DNA of 64,000 nucleotides from Pelomicrobium methylotrophicum (GTDB lineage Bacteria; Pseudomonadota; Gammaproteobacteria; Burkholderiales; UBA6910). The translations under genes were made by a program, and so were the position numbers. Shown here piece by piece: positions 46,825 to 56,849 of this stretch (its first letter is position 1; every line of letters starts with the position of its first letter). The notes beneath the pieces are model-generated. The model saw only the letters and a program-made list of their open reading frames with translations, did no database searches and was not told the origin of the DNA. The DNA is taken from contig NZ_VPFL01000003.1 of NCBI RefSeq assembly GCF_008014345.1, forward strand, positions 62,001 to 126,000. The letters run 5' to 3'.

Positions 46825-47336
46825 TTCGCATGCTCCAGGATTTCCTCGATGCTCTTGCCGCGTTTGGCAGCGATCTCGGAGGGCGTATGGGTAGCGAGCA
46901 GCCCGTTGATCGTCGCCCGCACAACGTTGTAAGGGTTCGTGGACCCGATGCATTTGGCCAGGATGTTGGTCACCCCCATCACCTCGAACACAGCCCGCAT
47001 GGGCCCCCCGGCGATGATCCCGGTCCCCTCGGAGGCCGGCTTCATGTACACCTTCGCTGCACCGTGCTCGCCAATCACGGGGTGATACAGCGTGCCATTT
47101 TTCAGCTTGATCTTCACCATCTTGCGGCGCGCCTGTTCCATCGCCTTCTGCACCGCGACCGGCACTTCGCGCGCCTTGCCCTGGCCCATTCCGATGCCAC
47201 CGTCGCCGTCGCCGACGACCGTGAGCGCGGCAAATCCGAGGACTCGCCCCCCTTTCACCACCTTGGTGACGCGGTTGACCGCGACCATCTTCTCCCGGAG
47301 ATTGTCCTGCCGCTCTTCGATTTGCCCTTTTGCCAT
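46821..47336 (-). CDS. rpsE: 30S ribosomal protein S5
   Basis: 171 residues with the double-stranded RNA-binding segment [20 protein letters not shown] and [20 protein letters not shown], and later [20 protein letters not shown]. No unusual changes noticed in the spectinomycin-loop region. Confidence 0.98.
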   Translation of the reverse strand: MAKGQIEERQDNLREKMVAVNRVTKVVKGGRVLGFAALTVVGDGDGGIGMGQGKAREVPVAVQKAMEQARRKMVKIKLKNGTLYHPVIGEHGAAKVYMKPASEGTGIIAGGPMRAVFEVMGVTNILAKCIGSTNPYNVVRATINGLLATHTPSEIAAKRGKSIEEILEHAK

Positions 47337-47396
47337 TGCTTGACCTCGTCGGCTAACTGCACCGGCCGCTGGCTATCTCCACCGGCCCCGCGTGTC

Positions 47397-47753
47397 CTAA
47401 AACTTGAGGCCGCCTTCCCGCGCTGCCTCGGCGAGCGCCTTGACGCGCCCGTGATACTTGAACCCGCTGCGATCGAACGCCACTCGCTCGATCCCGGCGC
47501 TTCTCGCTTTCTCCGCGATGCGCTTGCCCACCACCGCCGCCGCCTCAACGGTATACCCGCGCTCCAGATTCTTGCGCACCTCCGGCTCCAGGGTGGACGC
47601 GCTCGCCACCACCCGCCCCTGGCAGGGATCAATCACCTGGGCGTAAATGTGAAGGTTGCTGCGGAATACGGTCAATCGCGGCACCTTGAGCTCCGCAATC
47701 TTCAACCGGGTCTTGCGGGCCCGGCGCAGGCGTGCTTGCTTCTTGTTCAGCAT
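47397..47753 (-). CDS. rplR: 50S ribosomal protein L18
   Basis: 118 residues; [20 protein letters not shown] near 24-43 and [17 protein letters not shown] at the end match L18, the 5S rRNA-binding protein. Confidence 0.98.
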   Translation of the reverse strand: MLNKKQARLRRARKTRLKIAELKVPRLTVFRSNLHIYAQVIDPCQGRVVASASTLEPEVRKNLERGYTVEAAAVVGKRIAEKARSAGIERVAFDRSGFKYHGRVKALAEAAREGGLKF

Positions 47754-47765
47754 GGAAGCCTCGAC

Positions 47766-48299
47766 TTATTTCTTCTTGGTCTCTTTCAAGACCACCTGTT
47801 CATCCGCGTAGCGAATCCCTTTGCCCTTGTAAGGCTCTGGCCTGCGGTAGCCTCGAATCTCTGCTGCCACTTGCCCGACTTGCTGCTTGTCGATGCCCTT
47901 GATCACGATCTCGGTCTGACTAGGCGTCTCGACCTTGATTCCCGGGGGCATCTTGCGAGTGATCGGATGGGAAAAGCCCACCGTCAGGTTGAGGCTGTCG
48001 CCACTCGCTTGGGCCCGATAACCCACTCCCACGAGCGCGAGCCGCTTCTCGAAACCCTTGGTCACGCCGATGACCATGTTGGCTACGTTGGCGCGCGTCG
48101 TGCCGGACATGGCTTTTGCCTGGACGCTGCCGTTGGCGGCCTTGACGTGCAGGGCGTCGCCATTCTTCTCCACGATCACATGTCGGGTAAGCGGCTTGCT
48201 CAGGGTCCCGAGGGGACCTTTGATCGTGATCTCGCTGGAAGAGAGCGCCACTTCCACCCCTTTGGGCAGCACGATGGGATATTTCGCGACTCGGGACAT
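47766..48299 (-). CDS. rplF: 50S ribosomal protein L6
   Basis: 177 residues beginning [17 protein letters not shown], with the L6 signature [19 protein letters not shown] near the C-terminus. The ATG at 48299 is chosen; the frame extends upstream into rpsH without homology. Confidence 0.98.
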   Translation of the reverse strand: MSRVAKYPIVLPKGVEVALSSSEITIKGPLGTLSKPLTRHVIVEKNGDALHVKAANGSVQAKAMSGTTRANVANMVIGVTKGFEKRLALVGVGYRAQASGDSLNLTVGFSHPITRKMPPGIKVETPSQTEIVIKGIDKQQVGQVAAEIRGYRRPEPYKGKGIRYADEQVVLKETKKK

Positions 48300-48309
48300 G
48301 GCCTTGACC

Positions 48310-48705
48310 TCACGCCACGATGCACAGCACTTCGCCGCCAATGCCGGCAGCACGCGCCTTGTGGTCTGTCATCACGCCCCTGGAGGTCGACACAATGGCG
48401 ACCCCCAGGCCGTTCATGACCTTGGGCAGCTCTTTGCAGCCCTTATAGATACGCAGGCCGGGGCGGCTGACTCGCTCGATCTTCTCGATGACCGGACGCC
48501 CCGCGTAGTACTTGAGCGCGATCTCCAGCACGGGTTTTCCCTGCACGTCCCGGACAGCGAAGTCTTCGATGTAGCCCTCTTCCTTCAACACCTTGGCGAT
48601 CGCCGCCTTGAGCTTGGACGATGGCATGCTGACACTCGACTTCTCCGCCGCTTGCGCGTTCCGGATCCGCGTCAGCATGTCGGCGATCGGATCACTCATG
48701 CTCAT
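48310..48705 (-). CDS. rpsH: 30S ribosomal protein S8
   Basis: 131 residues beginning [18 protein letters not shown], a form typical of Betaproteobacteria, and ending with [21 protein letters not shown]8 is the usual translational repressor of the spc operon. An 80-bp gap separates it from rpsN. Confidence 0.98.
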   Translation of the reverse strand: MSMSDPIADMLTRIRNAQAAEKSSVSMPSSKLKAAIAKVLKEEGYIEDFAVRDVQGKPVLEIALKYYAGRPVIEKIERVSRPGLRIYKGCKELPKVMNGLGVAIVSTSRGVMTDHKARAAGIGGEVLCIVA

Positions 48706-48785
48706 GTAGATTCTCCTGCAGGCTGCTTGCGTTTGGTCTGGGCCGTCCGCCGATACGCGGAGGCTTGACCAAGGCCTCGATTCGA

Positions 48786-49091
48786 TTACCAGCTTGCCTT
48801 AATCATTCCCGGAATCTCGCCGCGCATCGCGATCTCCCGCAGCTTGTTTCGTGCCAGGCCGAACTTGCGGAACGTGCCGCGTGGGCGGCCGGTGAGGGCA
48901 CAGCGGTTGCGCAGTCGCACCGGGCTGGCGTTGCGCGGCAGCCGCTGCAGCTTGAGCAGCGCCGAGTGCCGCTCTTCTTCGGAAAGCTTGGGGTTGTTGG
49001 CGATCGAGAGCAGCTCTTGGCGCTTGGCCGCATATTTCTTCACCATTGCGCGGCGCTTCAGTTCTCGATTGATAAGGGACTTTTTCGCCAT
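48786..49091 (-). CDS. rpsN: 30S ribosomal protein S14
   Basis: 101 residues, the long C-minus form without the zinc-binding CxxC pairs. It has the conserved [20 protein letters not shown] near 61-80. Confidence 0.98.
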   Translation of the reverse strand: MAKKSLINRELKRRAMVKKYAAKRQELLSIANNPKLSEEERHSALLKLQRLPRNASPVRLRNRCALTGRPRGTFRKFGLARNKLREIAMRGEIPGMIKASW

Positions 49092-49098
49092 GTCACCC

Positions 49099-49638
49099 TC
49101 AACTCCTGAACGGAAACTTAAACGCCGCCAGCAACGCTCGAGCCTCCTCGTCGGTCCTGGCGGTAGTGGTAATCGTAATGTTCATTCCTCGGAGCGCATC
49201 GATCTTGTCGTACTCGATCTCCGGGAAAATGATCTGTTCCTTCACGCCCATGCTGAAGTTGCCGCGGCCGTCGAATGCCCGCGGAGAAATGCCGCGGAAG
49301 TCGCGGATGCGCGGAATCGCGATCGAGATCAGGCGGTCGAGAAACTCGTACATCCGCGCGCGGCGCAGCGTGACCATGCAGCCTATGGGAAAGCCCGCCC
49401 GGATTTTGAAGCCGGCGATCGACTTGCGCGCCTTGGTCACCACAGGCTTCTGGCCGGCGATCTTTTCCAAATCGGCGACCGCGTTCTCCAGCACCTTCTT
49501 GTCGGCCACGGCCTCTCCCACGCCCATGTTGAGCGTGATCTTCTCGATCCGCGGCACCTGCATCACTGTCTTGTACCCGAACTGCTTCATCAGCTGAGGC
49601 ACCACGGTCTCGCGGTAATACTGCTGCAAACGTGCCAT
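49099..49638 (-). CDS. rplE: 50S ribosomal protein L5
   Basis: 179 residues; [20 protein letters not shown] near 30-49 and [20 protein letters not shown] near 122-141 identify the 5S rRNA-binding protein L5. Confidence 0.98.
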   Translation of the reverse strand: MARLQQYYRETVVPQLMKQFGYKTVMQVPRIEKITLNMGVGEAVADKKVLENAVADLEKIAGQKPVVTKARKSIAGFKIRAGFPIGCMVTLRRARMYEFLDRLISIAIPRIRDFRGISPRAFDGRGNFSMGVKEQIIFPEIEYDKIDALRGMNITITTTARTDEEARALLAAFKFPFRS

Positions 49639-49650
49639 CGCCCGCCCCCC

Positions 49651-49968
49651 TCAAACGTCGATCACTTCTCCGTTGGACTTGAAATAGCGCACCTTGCGCT
49701 TGTCCTCCAGGATTTTGAACCCGACTCGGTCAGGCTTCTGAGTGTGCGGGTTGAAGATTGCCACGTTGGAGACGTGAATCGGCATCTCCTTCTCGATGAT
49801 GCCTCCGGTGGTTCCCTTCAGGGGATTGGGGCGCTGGTGCTTCTTCACTTTGTTGATACCCTCCACCACCACGCGCTCGTCGTCGACCACTCGCAGCACG
49901 GTGCCGCGCCGGCCCTTGTCCTTGCCGGCGATCACGACCACTTCGTCACCTTTACGGATCTTGCGCAT
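49651..49968 (-). CDS. rplX: 50S ribosomal protein L24
   Basis: 105 residues with the KOW motif [20 protein letters not shown] at the N-terminus and [16 protein letters not shown] following. Confidence 0.98.
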   Translation of the reverse strand: MRKIRKGDEVVVIAGKDKGRRGTVLRVVDDERVVVEGINKVKKHQRPNPLKGTTGGIIEKEMPIHVSNVAIFNPHTQKPDRVGFKILEDKRKVRYFKSNGEVIDV

Positions 49969-49977
49969 GCGGCCTCC

Positions 49978-50346
49978 TCAGAGCACCTCGGGCGCAAGCG
50001 AAACGATCTTCATGAACCGTTCGGTGCGCAGTTCTCGGGTCACGGGACCAAAGATGCGGGTCCCGATCGGCTCCAGCTTGTTGTTCAGGAGCACCGCCGC
50101 GTTCGAATCGAACTTGATGAGCGAGCCGTCGGCGCGCCGCACGCCTTTGGCGGTACGAACCACGACGGCGTTGTAGATCTCGCCCTTCTTGACGCGACCA
50201 CGGGGCGCCGCCTCCTTTATGCTCACCTTGATGATGTCACCGATGTTGGCATAGCGCCGCTTGGAGCCACCCAATACTTTGATGCACTTGAGCGTCCGCG
50301 CGCCGGTGTTGTCGGCGACGTCCAATAGAGACTGCATCTGTATCAT
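49978..50346 (-). CDS. rplN: 50S ribosomal protein L14
   Basis: 122 residues, the standard length, beginning [20 protein letters not shown] and ending [11 protein letters not shown]. First gene of the spc operon; a 141-bp gap separates it from rpsQ. Confidence 0.98.
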   Translation of the reverse strand: MIQMQSLLDVADNTGARTLKCIKVLGGSKRRYANIGDIIKVSIKEAAPRGRVKKGEIYNAVVVRTAKGVRRADGSLIKFDSNAAVLLNNKLEPIGTRIFGPVTRELRTERFMKIVSLAPEVL

Positions 50347-50487
50347 TTTGACTCGCTCTCCAACTTAACCCGATCGCGGGGAATGCCCCGGCGCACCGGC
50401 CAGTTTTGGATCCCGTACGGGGAAGACCACCCAGGGAAGGGTGAAAACTAGTAAGTATATCAGCCAACCGACTCTAGCGCCAGAGCA
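50347..50487 (-). promoter_or_regulatory. S10/spc operon boundary: leader of rplN
   Basis: A 141-bp gap, long for this block. On the minus strand it has a hairpin CTAGTGC-TCTG-GCGCTAG at the rpsQ end, a -10-like TATACT (50454-50459) without a convincing -35, and a small stem CACCC/GGGTG. The position matches the spc promoter region of other bacteria. Confidence 0.35.
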
Positions 50488-50757
50488 CTAGACCACCCGC
50501 GCTTTTTCCAGTAGCTTGGTCACACGCCATGCCTTGGTCTTGGAAATCGGCCGACATTCCTCGATCAGCACCAGATCCCCCTCCCGCGCCTCGTTGTTCT
50601 CGTTATGGGCGTGGTACTTCTTGGAGCGCGTGATCACCTTCCCGAGAAGGGGATGCTTGACCCGGCGCTCGACCAAGACGGTGACCGTTTTGTTCATCTT
50701 GTCGCTGACCACGCGCCCCACGAGGGTCCGGCGGCGCTTGACCTGTTCCTCGCTCAT
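50488..50757 (-). CDS. rpsQ: 30S ribosomal protein S17
   Basis: 89 residues; [20 protein letters not shown] and [20 protein letters not shown] match S17. Last gene of the S10 operon, overlapping rpmC by 4 nt. Confidence 0.98.
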   Translation of the reverse strand: MSEEQVKRRRTLVGRVVSDKMNKTVTVLVERRVKHPLLGKVITRSKKYHAHNENNEAREGDLVLIEECRPISKTKAWRVTKLLEKARVV

Positions 50758-50948
50758 TGCTGACCTGCCTTTTCCTTCAGGATCGTGCGCACCCGGGCAA
50801 TATCCCGCCGCACCTTGCCGAGCTGGCTTGTGTTGGACAGCTGCTGGGTGGCGTGCTGCATGCGCAGACTGAACTGGGCGCGCAACAGTTCACTCAGCTC
50901 CTTCTTCAACTCGTCCACCGACTTGGAACGCAATTCACTTGCTTTCAT
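50754..50948 (-). CDS. rpmC: 50S ribosomal protein L29
   Basis: 64 residues beginning [20 protein letters not shown] with [18 protein letters not shown] at the end. ATG at 50948; the frame is open much further upstream only within rplP. Confidence 0.97.
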   Translation of the reverse strand: MKASELRSKSVDELKKELSELLRAQFSLRMQHATQQLSNTSQLGKVRRDIARVRTILKEKAGQQ

Positions 50949-50952
50949 GAGT

Positions 50953-51366
50953 TCACCCCAATTGGCGGACAACGAACTCAGTCTTGACCGGCAGCTTGGA
51001 AGCCGCCAGCCGGAACGCTTCCCTTGCGATCTCCTCGGATACTCCGTCCATTTCGTAGAGGACTTTACCGGGCTGGATCTCGGCGACGAAGAACTCCGGG
51101 TTTCCTTTGCCGTTGCCCATCCGCACTTCAGCCGGTTTCTTCGAGACGGGCTTGTCGGGGAAAATCCGGATCCAGATCCGGCCACCGCGCTTGATATGCC
51201 GTGTCATGGCGCGGCGGGCGGCCTCGATCTGACGAGCGGTCAGTCGCCCGCGCGTGATCGCCTTGAGGCCGTACTCGCCGAAAGCAACTTTGTGGCCGCG
51301 GGTGGCGATGCCCCTGTTGCGACCCTTCTGCTGTTTGCGATATTTGGTTCTAGCTGGCTGCAGCAT
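50953..51366 (-). CDS. rplP: 50S ribosomal protein L16
   Basis: 137 residues beginning [19 protein letters not shown] with [21 protein letters not shown] near 62-82. Its start overlaps the end of rpsC by 17 nt. Confidence 0.98.
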   Translation of the reverse strand: MLQPARTKYRKQQKGRNRGIATRGHKVAFGEYGLKAITRGRLTARQIEAARRAMTRHIKRGGRIWIRIFPDKPVSKKPAEVRMGNGKGNPEFFVAEIQPGKVLYEMDGVSEEIAREAFRLAASKLPVKTEFVVRQLG

Positions 51367-52075
51367 TTTTCGCTCCTGCTCTTCTAGCGCGCTTCGGCTG
51401 CTCCGCAGGCGCAGCGGGCAACGGAGCCGCTGCCGGCTGTTCGGCCTTGCCCAGGATTTCCCCCTTGAACACCCACACCTTCACGCCGATCACCCCGTAG
51501 GTCGTTTTGGCCTCCGAAAAGCCGTAATCGACGTCCGCCCGCAGCGTGTGCAAGGGTACGCGACCCTCCCGGTACCATTCCGTCCGGGCGATCTCGACGC
51601 CGTTCAGCCGGCCGGAACTCATGATTTTGATGCCCTGCGCGCCCAGTCGCATGGCATTGGTAATGGCCCGCTTCATTGCCCTGCGAAACATGATGCGCTT
51701 TTCCAGCTGGGCGGAGATCGAATCCGCGATTAGTTGCGCATCCAGCTCAGGTTTGCGAATTTCCTCGATGTTCACATGTACCGGCACGCCCATCAGCTTC
51801 TGCAGCTCGTTGCGCAAGACTTCGATGTCCTCGCCTTTCTTGCCGATGACCACGCCGGGACGGGCGCTATGGATCGTGATCTTGGCGTTCTTGGCAGGCC
51901 GCTCGATCACGATCTTGCTCACTGCCGCGTGGGCGAGCTTCTTACGCAGGTACTCCCGGACCTTGATGTCCTCAATGAGCATCGTCGGGAAATTCCTGTC
52001 ATTCGCGTACCAGCGGGAGGTCCAGTTGCGCAACACCGCGAGCCTGAAGCCGGTCGGATGGATTTTCTGCCCCAT
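51350..52075 (-). CDS. rpsC: 30S ribosomal protein S3
   Basis: 241 residues; [20 protein letters not shown] opens it, the KH-type [17 protein letters not shown] is near 78-94, and the C-terminal domain has [20 protein letters not shown]. The extra tail (about 210-241) is Ala/Pro/Lys-rich, typical of the lineage. It overlaps rplP by 17 nt. Confidence 0.98.
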   Translation of the reverse strand: MGQKIHPTGFRLAVLRNWTSRWYANDRNFPTMLIEDIKVREYLRKKLAHAAVSKIVIERPAKNAKITIHSARPGVVIGKKGEDIEVLRNELQKLMGVPVHVNIEEIRKPELDAQLIADSISAQLEKRIMFRRAMKRAITNAMRLGAQGIKIMSSGRLNGVEIARTEWYREGRVPLHTLRADVDYGFSEAKTTYGVIGVKVWVFKGEILGKAEQPAAAPLPAAPAEQPKRARRAGAKNAAAS

Positions 52076-52084
52076 GAGCGCTCC

Positions 52085-52441
52085 TCAGTTCTTTGCCGTT
52101 TTACCGGCTTTTTCGTCGCTGACGGTGATGAAAATATGGCAAGTCGGCTTCAGGATCCGGGCCCCTCGGCCCTTGGCGCGGGCGTGATAGCGGCGCAGGC
52201 TGGGACCCTGCTCCACCAGGATGCGCGCCACCTTTAGCTCGTCCACGTCAGCCCCGTCGTTGTGCTCGGCGTTGGCGATGGCGGATTCCAGCACTTTTTT
52301 AATGATGCCGGCAGCTTTCTTGGGGCTGAAGGTCAGGATATTGAGCGCCCGCTCCACTGGAAGCCCGCGGATCTGGTCAGCGACCAACCTCCCCTTCTGC
52401 GCCGAAAGCCGAACACCCCAGAGTTTGGCGGTGGTCTCCAT
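52085..52441 (-). CDS. rplV: 50S ribosomal protein L22
   Basis: 118 residues with [20 protein letters not shown] and the exit-tunnel loop region [31 protein letters not shown] is typical of the N-terminus. Confidence 0.98.
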   Translation of the reverse strand: METTAKLWGVRLSAQKGRLVADQIRGLPVERALNILTFSPKKAAGIIKKVLESAIANAEHNDGADVDELKVARILVEQGPSLRRYHARAKGRGARILKPTCHIFITVSDEKAGKTAKN

Positions 52442-52449
52442 GGCCTCTC

Positions 52450-52734
52450 CTATTTCTTCACCACTGCCGCTTTCTTGTCTGCGGCGTGGCCCCTGAAGGT
52501 GCGGGTCAATGCAAACTCGCCCAGCTTGTGGCCCACCATGTTCTCCGTGATGAACACGGGGATGTGCTGCTTGCCGTTATGCACGGCGATGGTCAAGCCG
52601 ACAAAGTCGGGAACGATGGTAGAGCGGCGCGACCAGGTTTTGATCGGGCGCTTGTCGTTGGCCGCACGCGCCGCTTCCACCTTACGCATGAGGTGGTAGT
52701 CGACGAACGGCCCTTTCTTAACTGAACGTGCCAT
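52450..52734 (-). CDS. rpsS: 30S ribosomal protein S19
   Basis: 94 residues beginning [20 protein letters not shown] with [20 protein letters not shown] and [20 protein letters not shown]. Confidence 0.98.
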   Translation of the reverse strand: MARSVKKGPFVDYHLMRKVEAARAANDKRPIKTWSRRSTIVPDFVGLTIAVHNGKQHIPVFITENMVGHKLGEFALTRTFRGHAADKKAAVVKK

Positions 52735-52743
52735 TGGCCTGCC

Positions 52744-53574
52744 TCATGAAGTCTTCTTGCGACGGCTGACGATCATTGCGTCGGTGCGTTTGTTGCGCCG
52801 GGTCTTGTAGCCTTTGGTGGACACGCCCCACGGCGTCACCGGATGACGGCCGCCCGACGTTTTCCCTTCGCCGCCACCGTGCGGGTGATCGATGGGGTTC
52901 ATTGCCACGCCGCGCACCGTCGGCCGGATTCCGCGCCAGCGGTTCGCGCCTGCCTTTCCGATCGACTCCAGCGAGTGTTCTTCATTGCCAACCTCGCCGA
53001 TGGTGGCGCGGCAGTTCAAATGCACCTTGCGGATCTCGCCCGACCGCAGCCGCAATTGCGCGTAATCCCCCTCGCGTGCGAGCAGTTGCGCCGACGTGCC
53101 GGCCGCGCGAGCGATCTGAGCGCCCTTGCCCGGCACCATTTCCACACAGTGAATGGTGGTGCCTACCGGGATGCTGCGAAGCGGCAGCGCATTGCCGGGC
53201 TTGATCGGCGCATCTACGCCGCTCATGACCTGGGCCCCGACAGTCAAGCCTTTCGGGGCGATGATGTAGCGGCGCTCCCCGTCCGCGTAGCACAGCAATG
53301 CAATGTGAGCCGACCGGTTCGGGTCGTACTCGATGCGCTCCACCTTGGCGGGAATGCCGTCCTTGTCGCGGCGGAAATCGATGATCCGGTAGTGACGCTT
53401 GTGGCCGCCCCCCTGGTGCCGTGTCGTGATTCGCCCCGCATTGTTACGGCCGGAGCCCCGTTTCCGCGACTCGGTGAGAGGTTCGTACGGCCGGCCCTTG
53501 TGCAGGCCGGGCGTGACCACCCGCACGACGGCGCGGCGCCCCGGGGACGTCGGCTTCAGTTTGATCAGCGGCAT
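52744..53574 (-). CDS. rplB: 50S ribosomal protein L2
   Basis: 276 residues. Peptidyl transferase-proximal motif [19 protein letters not shown] near 220-238 includes the conserved histidine at about 229. Starts overlapping the rplW stop by one base. Confidence 0.98.
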   Translation of the reverse strand: MPLIKLKPTSPGRRAVVRVVTPGLHKGRPYEPLTESRKRGSGRNNAGRITTRHQGGGHKRHYRIIDFRRDKDGIPAKVERIEYDPNRSAHIALLCYADGERRYIIAPKGLTVGAQVMSGVDAPIKPGNALPLRSIPVGTTIHCVEMVPGKGAQIARAAGTSAQLLAREGDYAQLRLRSGEIRKVHLNCRATIGEVGNEEHSLESIGKAGANRWRGIRPTVRGVAMNPIDHPHGGGEGKTSGGRHPVTPWGVSTKGYKTRRNKRTDAMIVSRRKKTS

Positions 53575-53882
53575 TACTTGACCTCCGCGGCGAAGTTAAT
53601 TTCCTGCCCCGGCTTAAGGCACACGTACGCCTTTTTCCAGTTGCGCCGGCGTCCCTCGTAGCGCCCGAAGCGCTTCCTCTTGCCCTTGACGTTGGCCACC
53701 TGCACCGACTCCACCTGCGTCTTGAACATGAGCTCCACAGCCGCTTTGATCTCCGGCTTGGTCGCATCCTGCGCCACCCGGAAAACGTACTGTCCAGCGC
53801 GATCGGCCACATAAGTGCTCTTCTCCGACACCACCGGCGCCAGAATGAGCTTCATCAAGCGTTCTTGGTTGAACCCGGTCAT
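53574..53882 (-). CDS. rplW: 50S ribosomal protein L23
   Basis: 102 residues; [20 protein letters not shown] and [17 protein letters not shown]-like segment [20 protein letters not shown] identify L23. Overlaps rplD by 4 nt. An internal ATG ten codons in is a possible alternative start. Confidence 0.97.
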   Translation of the reverse strand: MTGFNQERLMKLILAPVVSEKSTYVADRAGQYVFRVAQDATKPEIKAAVELMFKTQVESVQVANVKGKRKRFGRYEGRRRNWKKAYVCLKPGQEINFAAEVK

Positions 53883-54499
53883 GCGTACATCTCCTCGAAC
53901 TTGGCCACTGCGCCACGCGTGAGCAGCACGCTCGGAAAGCGTACCAGGCTCACCGGGTCCGCCTGATGCGGCTCAAGCACCAGTACATTCGGCAAATTGC
54001 GCGCCGAGAGGTAAAGATTGTCGTCGACCGCATCGGCGATGATGAGCACATGATCGAGTCCCATATGCTTGAGCTTCTGCGCCAGCAGCTTGGTTTTTGG
54101 CGCCTCGACCTTCAGCTCATCGACCACCGACAACCGCCCCTCGCGGACAAGCTGCGACAGGATGGAAGCGATTCCGGCCCGGTACATCTTCCGGTTCACC
54201 TTCTGGCTGAAGTTTTCGTCCGGCGTGTTGGGAAAAACCTTCCCGCCCCCGCGCCAGAGGGGGCTGCCGGTGAAACCAGCGCGGGCGCGGCCTGTGCCTT
54301 TCTGTCGCCATGGCTTGCGATGGGATTTGTTGACTTCGCCCCGCGCTTTCTGCTTGCGGGTCCCGAGCCGCGCATTAGCCAGATAGGCGGTTACCAGCTG
54401 GTGCACCAGCGCCTCGTTGTACTCCCGCCCGAACAGGCTGTCGGAGGCGGCAATGCTCGCCTTCGCCTGCCCCTTATCATCAATGATCTTGAGATCCAT
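53879..54499 (-). CDS. rplD: 50S ribosomal protein L4
   Basis: 206 residues with [21 protein letters not shown] near 53-73 and [13 protein letters not shown] following, the conserved L4 loop. I chose the ATG at 54499, which overlaps the rplC stop as TGATG; a GTG one codon earlier is possible. L4 is the usual S10 operon autoregulator. Confidence 0.98.
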   Translation of the reverse strand: MDLKIIDDKGQAKASIAASDSLFGREYNEALVHQLVTAYLANARLGTRKQKARGEVNKSHRKPWRQKGTGRARAGFTGSPLWRGGGKVFPNTPDENFSQKVNRKMYRAGIASILSQLVREGRLSVVDELKVEAPKTKLLAQKLKHMGLDHVLIIADAVDDNLYLSARNLPNVLVLEPHQADPVSLVRFPSVLLTRGAVAKFEEMYA

Positions 54500-55143
54500 C
54501 ACGCACCCGCCTTCACGCTGGGACGAACGATCACCCTGCTTCCCTTCGAGCCAGGCACCGCGCCCTTGACCAACAAGAGTTGCCGCTGCTCGTCGATGCG
54601 TACCACTTCCAGATTCTGCGCCGTGCGCTTGACTGCCCCGAGGTGGCCCGGCATGCGTTTTCCGGGGAAAACACGGCCCGGATCCTGGTTCTGGCCGGTG
54701 GAACCGGGTTTGTTGTGGGAAATAGAGTTGCCGTGGCTGGCGCGGTTCGAGCTGAAGTGATGGCGCTTGATGACGCCGGCAAAGCCTTTGCCGATGGTCG
54801 TGCCGCTCACGTCCACGCGCTGGCCGACCTTGAACAGCTCGACCCCGAGGACGTCACCCGGCTTTAGCTTGGCAAGCTGATCCGGAGTGGCTCTGAATTC
54901 TCCGAGCGCTTCTCCCGCTTCCACCCCGGCCTTGGCGAAGTGACCGGCCAGGGGCTTCGTGACGCGGCTCGCACGGCGCTTGCCGAAGGTCACCTGCACG
55001 GCGCTGTAGCCGTCGGTCTCGGGCAGCTTGATCTGAGTGACGCGGTTGCTGGATACGTCCAGCACGGTCACTGGAATGGAGGTGCCGTCCTCCGCGAAAA
55101 TGCGGGTCATGCCGACTTTGCGGCCCATGAGTCCCAATGCCAT
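54499..55143 (-). CDS. rplC: 50S ribosomal protein L3
   Basis: 214 residues; [20 protein letters not shown] starts it and [20 protein letters not shown] with [15 protein letters not shown] near 150-180 is the L3 core containing the glutamine commonly methylated by PrmB. A 102-bp gap separates it from rpsJ. Confidence 0.98.
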   Translation of the reverse strand: MALGLMGRKVGMTRIFAEDGTSIPVTVLDVSSNRVTQIKLPETDGYSAVQVTFGKRRASRVTKPLAGHFAKAGVEAGEALGEFRATPDQLAKLKPGDVLGVELFKVGQRVDVSGTTIGKGFAGVIKRHHFSSNRASHGNSISHNKPGSTGQNQDPGRVFPGKRMPGHLGAVKRTAQNLEVVRIDEQRQLLLVKGAVPGSKGSRVIVRPSVKAGA

Positions 55144-55245
55144 GTTCTAGTTCCCCTTCACAGGTGCCGGTTGCGATTGACCGGCGATTCGAGTGAGGCG
55201 TTAGACGTAAAAAGCAAAGAGCAATATCTGCCGCCCCTCCTCACA

Positions 55246-55554
55246 CTATAACTTAATCTCCACATCAACCCCGGCCGGCAGGTCCAGTTTCATCAGCGCG
55301 TCGACCGTCTTGTCGGTGGGATCGATGATGTCCATCAGCCTCAAGTGCGTACGGATCTCGAACTGGTCACGCGACGTCTTGTTGACATGGGGTGAACGCA
55401 GGATGTTGAAGCGCTCGATGCGCGTCGGCAGGGGTACGGGACCACGGACCACTGCGCCGGTGCGCTTCGCGGTTTCGACAATTTCCAGCGCCGACTGGTC
55501 GATCAGCCGATAATCGAACGCCTTGAGGCGGATTCGTATCTTTTGGCTCTGCAT
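55246..55554 (-). CDS. rpsJ: 30S ribosomal protein S10 (NusE)
   Basis: 102 residues with [20 protein letters not shown] and [20 protein letters not shown]; also acts with NusB in antitermination. First gene of the S10 operon, 85 bp after tuf. Confidence 0.98.
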   Translation of the reverse strand: MQSQKIRIRLKAFDYRLIDQSALEIVETAKRTGAVVRGPVPLPTRIERFNILRSPHVNKTSRDQFEIRTHLRLMDIIDPTDKTVDALMKLDLPAGVDVEIKL

Positions 55555-55565
55555 GCTTTAACCTC

Positions 55566-55640
55566 GTGAGGCGTGAAACGCGACACGTGTCCCGTGAAAG
55601 GTTGGGGAGGTTGTCCCTTTCACGCTTCACGCTCCACGCT
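55566..55640. repeat. Dispersed GTGAAACG/CGTTTCACG repeat cluster (copy B)
   Basis: Units gtgaggcgtgaaacgcgacacgtg and cccgtgaaagg lie to the left, and the inverse cctttcacgcttcacgctcc lies to the right. CGTGAAAGG (55593-55601) pairs with CCTTTCACG (55616-55624). The 16-mer at 55616-55631 is identical to 2222-2237. It fills the gap between tuf and rpsJ. Confidence 0.7.
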
Positions 55641-56830
55641 TATTCAATGATCTTCGCCACCACCCCGGCACCCACCGTGCGCCCCCCCTCGCGAATGGCA
55701 AAACGCAACCCCTCCTCCATCGCAACCGGGGCAATCAGACTCACCGTGATCGAAACATTGTCCCCCGGCATCACCATCTCCGTGCCCGCCGGCAGTTCAA
55801 TGGAACCCGTCACATCGGTCGTGCGAAAATAAAACTGCGGCCGGTACCCATTGAAAAACGGCGTGTGCCGACCCCCCTCCTCCTTGGACAGCACATACAC
55901 CTCCGCCGCAAACTTGGTGTGCGGCGTGATCGTCCCAGGCTTGGCCAACACCTGCCCACGCTCCACTTCCTCTCGCTTGGTCCCCCGCAGCAACACCCCA
56001 ATGTTGTCCCCCGCACGCCCTTCATCCAAGAGCTTGCGGAACATCTCCACCCCAGTGCACACCGTCTTCTGCGTGGGCCTCAACCCCACAATCTCAATCT
56101 CATCACCAACCTTGATCACCCCACGCTCCACCCGGCCCGTGACCACCGTGCCACGCCCAGAAATCGAAAATACATCCTCCACCGGCATCAAAAACGGCTT
56201 GTCTACATCGCGCTTGGGCTCCGGAATGTAACTGTCCAACGCCTCCGCTAGCTTCCAAATCGAAGGCTCCCCAATCTCCGACTGATCCCCCTCCAGCGCC
56301 TTCAACGCCGACCCCACCACCACCGGCGTCTTGTCCCCAGGAAAATCATACTTCGACAATAACTCCCGAACCTCCATCTCCACTAACTCCAACAGCTCGG
56401 GATCATCCACCATGTCCGCCTTGTTCATGTACACCACAATGTAGGGCACCCCCACCTGCCGCGCCAGCAAAATGTGCTCGCGCGTCTGCGGCATCGGCCC
56501 ATCCGCCGCCGATACCACTAAAATCGCCCCATCCATCTGCGCCGCCCCAGTAATCATGTTCTTGATATAGTCCGCATGCCCCGGACAGTCCACATGCGCA
56601 TAGTGACGCTTCTCCGTCTCATACTCCACATGCGCCGTGTTAATCGTAATCCCCCGCGCCTTCTCCTCCGGCGCCGAATCAATCTCCTCGTACTTCTTCG
56701 CCTGCCCCCCAAACTTCTTCGACAACACATGCGTAATCGCCGCCGTCAGCGTCGTCTTCCCATGATCCACGTGCCCAATCGTGCCTACATTCACATGCGG
56801 CTTCCTACGCTCAAATTTCTCCTTCGCCAT
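55640..56830 (-). CDS. tuf: Elongation factor Tu
   Basis: 396 residues delivering aminoacyl-tRNA to the ribosome. GTPase motifs are GHVDHGKTT at 19-27, DCPGH near 81-85 and NKAD near 136-139. Protein sequence is conventional. Codon usage is unlike the neighbouring ribosomal genes: across 56041-56100, Ile is ATT, Gly is GGG, Leu is TTG and Thr is ACG or ACT, whereas fusA and the ribosomal genes favour C-ending codons. This gives the sequence a G/T-rich coding strand. Last gene of the str operon; a second tuf copy is common in Proteobacteria. Confidence 0.98.
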   Translation of the reverse strand: MAKEKFERRKPHVNVGTIGHVDHGKTTLTAAITHVLSKKFGGQAKKYEEIDSAPEEKARGITINTAHVEYETEKRHYAHVDCPGHADYIKNMITGAAQMDGAILVVSAADGPMPQTREHILLARQVGVPYIVVYMNKADMVDDPELLELVEMEVRELLSKYDFPGDKTPVVVGSALKALEGDQSEIGEPSIWKLAEALDSYIPEPKRDVDKPFLMPVEDVFSISGRGTVVTGRVERGVIKVGDEIEIVGLRPTQKTVCTGVEMFRKLLDEGRAGDNIGVLLRGTKREEVERGQVLAKPGTITPHTKFAAEVYVLSKEEGGRHTPFFNGYRPQFYFRTTDVTGSIELPAGTEMVMPGDNVSITVSLIAPVAMEEGLRFAIREGGRTVGAGVVAKIIE

Positions 56831-56849
56831 GATTCCTTCCTTCCGACGA

